This document shows positions 16,243 through 20,646 of a DNA stretch of 20,646 nt, one piece after another; position 1 is the stretch's first letter; each line of letters begins with the position of its first letter. The position numbers and the translations under genes were made by a program. The notes under the pieces are model-generated. The model saw nothing but the letters and a program-made list of their open reading frames with translations, did no database searches and had not been told where the DNA came from. The stretch comes from Acidobacteriota bacterium (GTDB taxonomy: Bacteria; Acidobacteriota; Terriglobia; UBA7540): the NCBI GenBank assembly GCA_003165615.1, contig PLWR01000453.1, forward strand, positions 1 through 20,646, given 5' to 3'.

Positions 16243-17103
16243 TTACAAATCTTCATCGCGCTGGCTCACGCGAATGTTTCCGCGAACCGTCCGCAATTCC
16301 ACCCGCACGCCCCCCGCACCCACTTGCGCATGGCGGGTGGAATCACCGGGAGTGGAACTGACTTGAAAGGGATAATCGCCCACAATATTTCCCGCCACGG
16401 TGGAGAGTTCCAGATCCGCATTCGCCTGCGCCGGCATCACCAAGTCGACATTGCCATTGATGGTGGCGAGCTGAAGCGGCAGTCGCCGCTCCGGCAGGGC
16501 GTGCAGCGAAATCAGGATGTTCCCCGTCAGCGCGTGCGCCACCACGGAACCCGACACGTTGATGCCCTCAATGTCGCCGTGCAGATTGTGCGCTTCGATG
16601 GATCCATCCACATCGCGGACAACGATGTCGCCTTCCAGAGTGCTGATCTCATCCAGCCGCACCTGGCGAGGCACGCGGAGGCGATAATCCACGTGGATAG
16701 GCGTGTCAAGGCTGGAGGGGTAAAGGGTGTGGAACGCCACCCCGTCGCGGCGCGCTTCCACCGCGACGCGCACATCGTCAAGCTGATCGGTGGGAGCCTC
16801 ACTGCGCATGGCGACCGTGGCTTCCACCTCGGCACGGTCCCAGCCTTCCACCAGCACGCTACCCTGCACGTTCACTACAGAGACGTGGCCGCCGGGGGGA
16901 AGCTCAAAACTCTTCTCCCAGACGCGCTCCGTCCCGAACGCGAGGTGCTGAGGGCCCCATAGGCCCGAGACAAGCGTCAGGAGCAAGGTGAGCTTCAATG
17001 CGGAACTCGAAATTCGAGACTCCAAATTCGACGGGCACCTCCCGATTTTCGAGTTTCGATTTTCGAGTTTCGGATGTTCCTGGCTACTCGTCATGACTGT
17101 CAT
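16243..17103 (-). CDS. DUF4097-type exported beta-repeat protein (shorter copy)
   Basis: From the ATG at 17103 (AGGA eight bases upstream) the product has 286 residues. A hydrophobic export segment, LKLTLLLTLVSGLWG, begins near residue 36. It is followed by the DUF4097 pattern of short beta strands with recurring asparagine/glycine turns: VQGSVLVEGW, LEGDIVVRDVDGSIEAHNLH, GDIEGINVSGSVVAHALTGN and TVRGNIRVSQRD. This fold is a right-handed beta helix or stacked-sheet adhesin-like domain in the envelope; no enzyme activity is known. The start overlaps the end of the first DUF4097 gene by 20 bases, so translation is coupled. The first 35 codons are made of simple repeats (tandem 14-mer), and a TTG at 16998 directly before KLTLLLTL is a credible alternative start. 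Confidence 0.75.
   Translation of the reverse strand: MTVMTSSQEHPKLENRNSKIGRCPSNLESRISSSALKLTLLLTLVSGLWGPQHLAFGTERVWEKSFELPPGGHVSVVNVQGSVLVEGWDRAEVEATVAMRSEAPTDQLDDVRVAVEARRDGVAFHTLYPSSLDTPIHVDYRLRVPRQVRLDEISTLEGDIVVRDVDGSIEAHNLHGDIEGINVSGSVVAHALTGNILISLHALPERRLPLQLATINGNVDLVMPAQANADLELSTVAGNIVGDYPFQVSSTPGDSTRHAQVGAGGVRVELRTVRGNIRVSQRDEDL
17045..17072. repeat. Tandem 14-base repeat at the 5' end of the second DUF4097 gene
   Basis: gattttcgagtttc occurs twice in direct succession, within a wider run of TTCGA/TTCGAG units (about 17008-17072). Such AT-rich repeats are more like spacer DNA than coding sequence and cast doubt on the upstream ATG of the second DUF4097 gene. Boundaries are good to a few bases. 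Confidence 0.6.
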
Positions 17104-18457
17104 TATCCTTTTCCTGTTGGCGTTGCCGCCGTTCCTCTTCCAACTCCTGGCGGCGACGATCTTTTTCCGTGCGCCGCTCCTGCCAGCCTTGCCAGTTGCT
17201 TTCTTCGCGTTGTTGCAGTTCCCGCAGAGAGGCTTCATCGATTTTGCGAATCTCAATGTTGCCCGCCACGGTCCGAATCTTGAGTATTTCTCCTCCGCCA
17301 TTCAGGGTTCCACGGCCACGCACGGTGGAGGGAACCAACTCTTCTTTGTCGCCCTGAATGTCGAGAGGAAAATCGGATTGGATCCGGCGGCCGGCCGCGG
17401 TCTCAATCGCCGCATCGATGGTGAGTGGCACATTGGCGGGCAGGTAGACATATACATCTCCCATGCTCGTTTCGAGCTGCGAGGGTCCAAACGATTTCTT
17501 GGTGCAGTTGAACTCCGCCAGAATACGCCCCGCCGCCGTGGAAGCCCGGACGGCGCTTTCAACCTCGATCAGATCGATGCTGCCACCCGCGGTCTCCGCC
17601 ACCACGCGGCCGCGAGTGCCTTGCAGGCGGATGCTGCCACCGGCCGTTTCCGCCCGCACGCTGCCACCCGACGGCCCTATCTGAATCTGCCCGCCCGCAG
17701 TTCGCGCCACCACTTGCCCGGTAGCGCCACCCACCACGACGTCACCCCCCGCGGTCTCTGCCCTCAGTGCGCCCGTCACTGCGCCGGTTGCGATTTCTCC
17801 CCCACTGGTTTCGAGGCGGGCATCACCTTTCACATCGCCCACGCGGATGGAGCCTCCCGCCGTGCGGGCCACCAGGTCGCTGCCGATCTTGCCGAGTTCG
17901 ATGCCGCCGCCGGCGGTCTCAATCCGCACCGCGCCGGTGACGTCGCTTGTGCGCACATAGCCGCCCGCCGTGGTGAGCCGAGCTTCGCCGTCCAGAGGAG
18001 CATCCACCGTAATATCGCCACCCCGGGTTTCCACGTCCAGACTGAAGCGTTGGGGAACGGTGATTTGAAACCTCACCCCAAGGTTCGTGCCGTGGCGCGC
18101 CCGCTGGGGCGATTGGCTGGTAAGGTAAACGCCTCCCGTCTCAACTGAACGCGCACTGAGTTGGTAGTTGTCGAACAAGCGCCGCGCCTCCGCCTCATCG
18201 GAGGTATACGCGCGCAAAATGACGATGCAACTCACTTTGTTGCCCGCCGTCGGGAGGACGCTCACCGCGCCGTTATCCACCCGCAGCAGCAAACGCGCGC
18301 CTTCCTTGACGGGGGCCTCAAACTCCGAGCGTTGCTCCCAGGTGTGCCCGCGCCGCTCCGGCGCATCCTGCTTCACCGAGGACGCGTCCAGCGCCGCGAG
18401 GGGCACGGTAATCAGGAAAGCTAGCAGTGCGAAACTGTGGACCTGTCTTGTTCCCAT
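17084..18457 (-). CDS. DUF4097-type exported beta-repeat protein (longer copy)
   Basis: The 457-residue product starts with a signal peptide (about 1-27, FALLAFLITVPLAALDA). After an N-terminal beta domain come about ten copies of a roughly 18-20 residue repeat, from 140 to 330, such as GALRAETAGGDVVVGGATG and GSVRAETAGGSIRLQ. Each unit alternates a beta strand with an ETAGG/RTAGG turn. This is the DUF4097 repeat fold in very regular form. The C-terminus is highly charged (REESNWQGWQERRTEKDRR onward), probably a coiled coil. The ATG at 18457 is 16 bases after the anti-sigma gene, with GAGGA about 15 bases upstream. Its place between an anti-sigma factor and a PDZ protein suggests an envelope role. 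No catalytic residues are seen. Confidence 0.82.
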   Translation of the reverse strand: MGTRQVHSFALLAFLITVPLAALDASSVKQDAPERRGHTWEQRSEFEAPVKEGARLLLRVDNGAVSVLPTAGNKVSCIVILRAYTSDEAEARRLFDNYQLSARSVETGGVYLTSQSPQRARHGTNLGVRFQITVPQRFSLDVETRGGDITVDAPLDGEARLTTAGGYVRTSDVTGAVRIETAGGGIELGKIGSDLVARTAGGSIRVGDVKGDARLETSGGEIATGAVTGALRAETAGGDVVVGGATGQVVARTAGGQIQIGPSGGSVRAETAGGSIRLQGTRGRVVAETAGGSIDLIEVESAVRASTAAGRILAEFNCTKKSFGPSQLETSMGDVYVYLPANVPLTIDAAIETAAGRRIQSDFPLDIQGDKEELVPSTVRGRGTLNGGGEILKIRTVAGNIEIRKIDEASLRELQQREESNWQGWQERRTEKDRRRQELEEERRQRQQEKDNDSHDE

Positions 18458-18473
18458 GGGTCGGATGGAATCC

Positions 18474-19418
18474 TCACTTTTCCAATTTCATCATGGCATT
18501 GGCGCACTTGAGCCGGACATAAGGATTGCGGTCGTTGCTGGCCAGTTGCTCCAGGGCCTGTGCCGTGGGCGCATCGCAGCCGTCCTTCTCCGTATGATCG
18601 ATCAGCGCATCGACGGCCGCCACCCGCACGCCCGGGTTGGTATCGTGCTCCAGTGCCTCGAGCAGAGCCGCACGCACCTCGTCGCTGAATTTCATGTTGC
18701 AGACGGCCCCCAGTGCCTCCAGACGTACGCCGGCATTGGCGTCATGCTGCATGGCGAAAATCAGCGCCTGGCGAATGTTGGGATTGTCGGCGTGTGATCG
18801 CAACGCATCGAGCGTATCGCGGCGAATGCCGGGATTGTCATAACTCTTCACGGCGTAAACCAGCACCTGCTGAATCTTGGGGTCGTCGAGCGAGCCTTCC
18901 AGGGTGACGCGCCGTTCCGCGTCCATGGTGATCTTCACGCCGCCCGTCTGGGGATCGGAGGCAACGCGACTGATTCCGCTGATGCGCATATTCTCCAGAT
19001 CGGCGCCGAACACGCCCGCGTCATTCACCCCCACGACACCGGGGGCGAGGCGCGCCGCGTGCGGTCGTAATCCCCAACCCAGACCAAACCCGCAAAGGAT
19101 GAGTGTGAATGCCAAGGCAAAACCGGAGGCGGGCTGAAAGCGTAGAATCGGCAGGCCGTTGTGCCAGAGGGCGCGCCAGCCGTGCTGCTGGCTCTCCAAG
19201 GCGTCATCCAGTGCCATCCGCGCCTCGGCCAGCAGCGCCGCGCTGACTTCCACTGGCGGCCGCTGCGCCAGGATTTGGTGGAACTGCTCATGCTTTTCTC
19301 GCGCCGCCCGGCAACCTGTGCAACGCGCGAGGTGCTCATCACAAGCCGCTTGCTCCTGCGCGGAAAGCTCCCCGTACAGCAGCAGCGGCAGGTTTTCTTG
19401 CAATTCCTGACAATTCAT
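18474..19418 (-). CDS. Membrane anti-sigma factor with zinc finger and HEAT repeats
   Basis: From the ATG at 19418 (AAGGAG ten bases upstream) the protein has 314 residues. The N-terminal domain, starting MNCQELQENLPLLLYGELSA, carries the zinc-binding anti-sigma motif H29-x3-C33-x2-C36, with C26 nearby. One transmembrane helix lies at about 99-116 (GFALAFTLILCGFGLGWGL). The outer part (about 179-313) is built of HEAT-type helical repeats, with recurring DNPGIRRDTLDAL, DANAGVRLEALGAV, DTNPGVRVAAVDAL and NPYVRLKCANAM. The expected role is to hold the neighbouring sigma factor at the membrane and release it on a signal. HEAT repeats would form the sensing or protein-binding part outside the membrane, by the usual topology. 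The role is inferred from motif and gene order. Confidence 0.85.
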   Translation of the reverse strand: MNCQELQENLPLLLYGELSAQEQAACDEHLARCTGCRAAREKHEQFHQILAQRPPVEVSAALLAEARMALDDALESQQHGWRALWHNGLPILRFQPASGFALAFTLILCGFGLGWGLRPHAARLAPGVVGVNDAGVFGADLENMRISGISRVASDPQTGGVKITMDAERRVTLEGSLDDPKIQQVLVYAVKSYDNPGIRRDTLDALRSHADNPNIRQALIFAMQHDANAGVRLEALGAVCNMKFSDEVRAALLEALEHDTNPGVRVAAVDALIDHTEKDGCDAPTAQALEQLASNDRNPYVRLKCANAMMKLEK

Positions 19419-19461
19419 CGTCGCTTCTCTCCTTACAAACTCCCAAAAAGGATTGATGGCT

Positions 19462-19517
19462 GATGTAGCGCTGACCTTTAGGTCAGCACATGCCGACCTC
19501 AAGGTCGGCGCTACGTC
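19462..19517. repeat. REP-like double hairpin between sigma and anti-sigma genes
   Basis: An outer pair, gatgtagcg/cgctacgtc (8 of 9), encloses two perfect 8-bp hairpins, gctgacct-tt-aggtcagc and gccgacct-ca-aggtcggc, separated by acat. The two inner hairpins are near copies of each other (TGACC versus CGACC). This is a clover-like REP doublet. It sits 1 base from the sigma gene stop and may make unequal amounts of sigma and anti-sigma mRNA. Confidence 0.75.
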
Positions 19518-19518
19518 T

Positions 19519-20094
19519 TCAAGCCAAATCGACCAATTCCATCCGCAGTTTATGAGTGGCGCGCGACAGGCAATTCTTCACCGTCTGCTCACTGGTTTTG
19601 CAAATCTCACCGATGGCGCGCAATTTCATTCCCTGGTAATGCTTTAACTCGAACACCATGCGCTCCCGCGGATTGAGCCGCCCCAGTGCCGTCTGAATGC
19701 GGCGGCTGATTTCCTTGGAATGCGTGGTCCGCTCGGGATTGAGCGTGGGTCGATCATCCGGCACCGTTTGCAGGAAATCCGGCTCGCCCTCCTCAGCCTG
19801 GGGTACAGGAACTTCCTTGCGAGTTTTCTGCCGCCGCAAGTGGTCAAGGCAAACATTCATCACCACGCGGTAAAGCCAGGTGGAGAATTTTGCTTCCGAA
19901 CGGAACTGGCCAATCGACCGGTAGACTTTAAGAAAAGCCTCCTGATATAAATCCCGCGCTTCTTCCGGCGAGCCCACCACTTGCAGGGCCAATCGCAATA
20001 CGTTTTGGTCGTAAAGACGAATGAGCGCGTCGAAGGCGGAACGGTCCCCTTCCTGAGCCCTGCGGATGAGCGAAAGTTCTTCGACCTCGCTCAT
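19519..20094 (-). CDS. ECF (extracytoplasmic function) RNA polymerase sigma factor
   Basis: From the ATG at 20094 the product has 191 residues, the usual ECF length. Region 2 spans about 15-90 (AFDALIRLYDQNVLRLALQV, DLYQEAFLKVYRSIGQFRSE, FSTWLYRVVMNVCLDHLRRQ) and recognises the -10 element. Region 4 spans about 130-185 (LNPRERMVFELKHYQGMKLR, EICKTSEQTVKNCLSRATHK), a helix-turn-helix for the -35 element. The anti-sigma gene follows, so it is almost certainly its partner. The start is uncertain: no ribosome site stands out, and in-frame ATGs at 20148 and 20190 would add 18 or 32 residues, including the conserved-looking KVPPQSSP. ECF operons of this kind are usually self-activated; the promoter cannot be assigned here. 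Confidence 0.9.
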   Translation of the reverse strand: MSEVEELSLIRRAQEGDRSAFDALIRLYDQNVLRLALQVVGSPEEARDLYQEAFLKVYRSIGQFRSEAKFSTWLYRVVMNVCLDHLRRQKTRKEVPVPQAEEGEPDFLQTVPDDRPTLNPERTTHSKEISRRIQTALGRLNPRERMVFELKHYQGMKLRAIGEICKTSEQTVKNCLSRATHKLRMELVDLA

Positions 20095-20318
20095 CGGCGA
20101 AGACTGTGGAGGAACTTTGCCGGCGAACTCCAAGCAGGTGCCATACATGTCCCGAAGGTTCAAACCTCTCAGAGGATTTAGACGCCCCATGGCAAAAAAG
20201 GTAAGCGGGAAATTCCCGCAATGCAAATGGTTAGATGCGGCCAAAGGAGGGGTAGTCGGTAAACGCTTGCCAGGAATTCACACCCGCCAGAAGTGACTTC
20301 ATCCAGCGAACGAGATTG

Positions 20319-20363
20319 AAAAACAGGGGGTTAGGCTGCGGATGATTTAAGTCTACAACCCCC
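20319..20363 (-). terminator. Candidate terminator of RNase P RNA
   Basis: On the minus strand GGGGGTT and AACCCCC pair perfectly (7 bp) around a 24-base loop and are followed by TGTTTTT. It lies downstream of the RNase P RNA and upstream of the sigma gene. The large loop makes it weaker than the PDZ operon terminator. Confidence 0.5.
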
Positions 20364-20394
20364 GCCCCATGGGGGCTAAGATAGAGCCAATCCA

Positions 20395-20408
20395 TTGATT
20401 ATAATCAA
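20395..20408. promoter_or_regulatory. 14-bp perfect palindrome containing TATAAT
   Basis: TTGATTATAATCAA is its own reverse complement and carries TATAAT on both strands. It lies just past the RNase P RNA 3' end. It may be a -10 box for the sigma operon, an RNA-processing site, or chance; no good -35 was found at 16-18 bases on the minus strand. Confidence 0.35.
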
Positions 20409-20412
20409 GATA

Positions 20413-20646
20413 AGCGCGAGCAAGCCTGTAAGCCGAATTTTGTGTCCGTCGGTTGACGGATGGCGATCATTCCTCTAGCCCCGCGATTGCTCACGGGGTC
20501 CAGCGACCTACCCGAGGGTTGTAGCGGGACGGGCAGCCCCTCCCCTCCTATTTGGTCTTGCTCCGTGTGGGGTTTACCATGCCCCCAGTGTCACCACCGG
20601 GGCGGTGCGCTCTTACTTTAGTTCCCGGTGACCCGGGACCGCACCT
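20413..20646 (-). ncRNA. rnpB: RNase P RNA (bacterial type A), 3' part; 5' end beyond window
   Basis: This is the catalytic RNA that removes 5' leaders from tRNA precursors, working with the RnpA protein. Read on the minus strand it shows the conserved landmarks in the right order: GGAGCAAGACCAAATAGG, then GGGTAGGTCGCT, AGAGGAATGATCGCC and near the 3' end ACAAAATTCGGCTTACAG. The last element holds the GGCTTA conserved in the P1/P4 neighbourhood. The 5' strand of P1 and the first part of P4 lie to the right of the window, so about two thirds is seen. The exact 3' end near 20413 is an estimate. Confidence 0.92.

Noticed and set aside
17500..18020. Regularly spaced repeats resembling a CRISPR array
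   Set aside because: The units are protein-coding repeats of variable DNA sequence with no constant repeat and unique spacers.
16988..18148. Plus-strand frame opposite the longer DUF4097 gene
   Set aside because: It is the antisense reading of the ETAGG repeats and gives His/Ala/Arg-rich nonsense.

Overview
The window looks like chromosomal DNA of an Acidobacteriota (Terriglobia-like) bacterium. This is inferred from the general feel of the proteins: the integrase fragment, the ECF sigma / HEAT anti-sigma / DUF4097 / PDZ locus, the AAA ATPase relic, and the REP-type palindromes. No search was run. Codon use is uniform and moderately GC-rich, and most genes are ordinary housekeeping or envelope genes.

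Layout, left to right. (1) 1-765: an integration scar, made of a 20-base copy of a tRNA-Ser 3' end (209-228, minus strand) followed by an integrase gene that keeps only its N-terminal part (322 to about 672). (2) 711-5272: a secreted M2 (ACE-like) peptidyl-dipeptidase, a small two-helix protein, FabG and a CPA2 cation/proton antiporter. A palindrome sits between the convergent small protein and fabG. (3) 5551-8406: a DUF4118 membrane protein, a DUF2071 protein, and an unusual double-domain ThyX homologue whose signature motif appears divided between its two halves. (4) 8719-12456: recA with a clear -10 box, a single-domain penicillin-binding transpeptidase and a tRNA CCA-adding enzyme. (5) 12464-14785: a 44-aa membrane peptide, then a decayed stretch. 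It holds an AAA ATPase lacking its Walker A segment, a membrane protein with an internal gap and frameshift, and the C-terminal stub of an MFS transporter. A large imperfect inverted repeat (12866-12969) flanks it.

(6) 14791-20094, minus strand: an apparently intact operon reading sigma factor, zinc-finger/HEAT anti-sigma factor, two DUF4097 proteins and a double-PDZ protein, closed by a strong intrinsic terminator. Two REP-like palindromes sit between its genes. The layout suggests an envelope-sensing regulon: a membrane anti-sigma factor holds the sigma factor, and the exported beta-repeat and PDZ proteins are outputs or sensors. (7) 20413-20646: the 3' part of RNase P RNA (rnpB), minus strand, running off the right edge, with its own candidate terminator before the sigma operon.

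The best candidates for something little described are the split-motif ThyX, the sigma/HEAT/DUF4097/PDZ operon, and the run of internally deleted genes.
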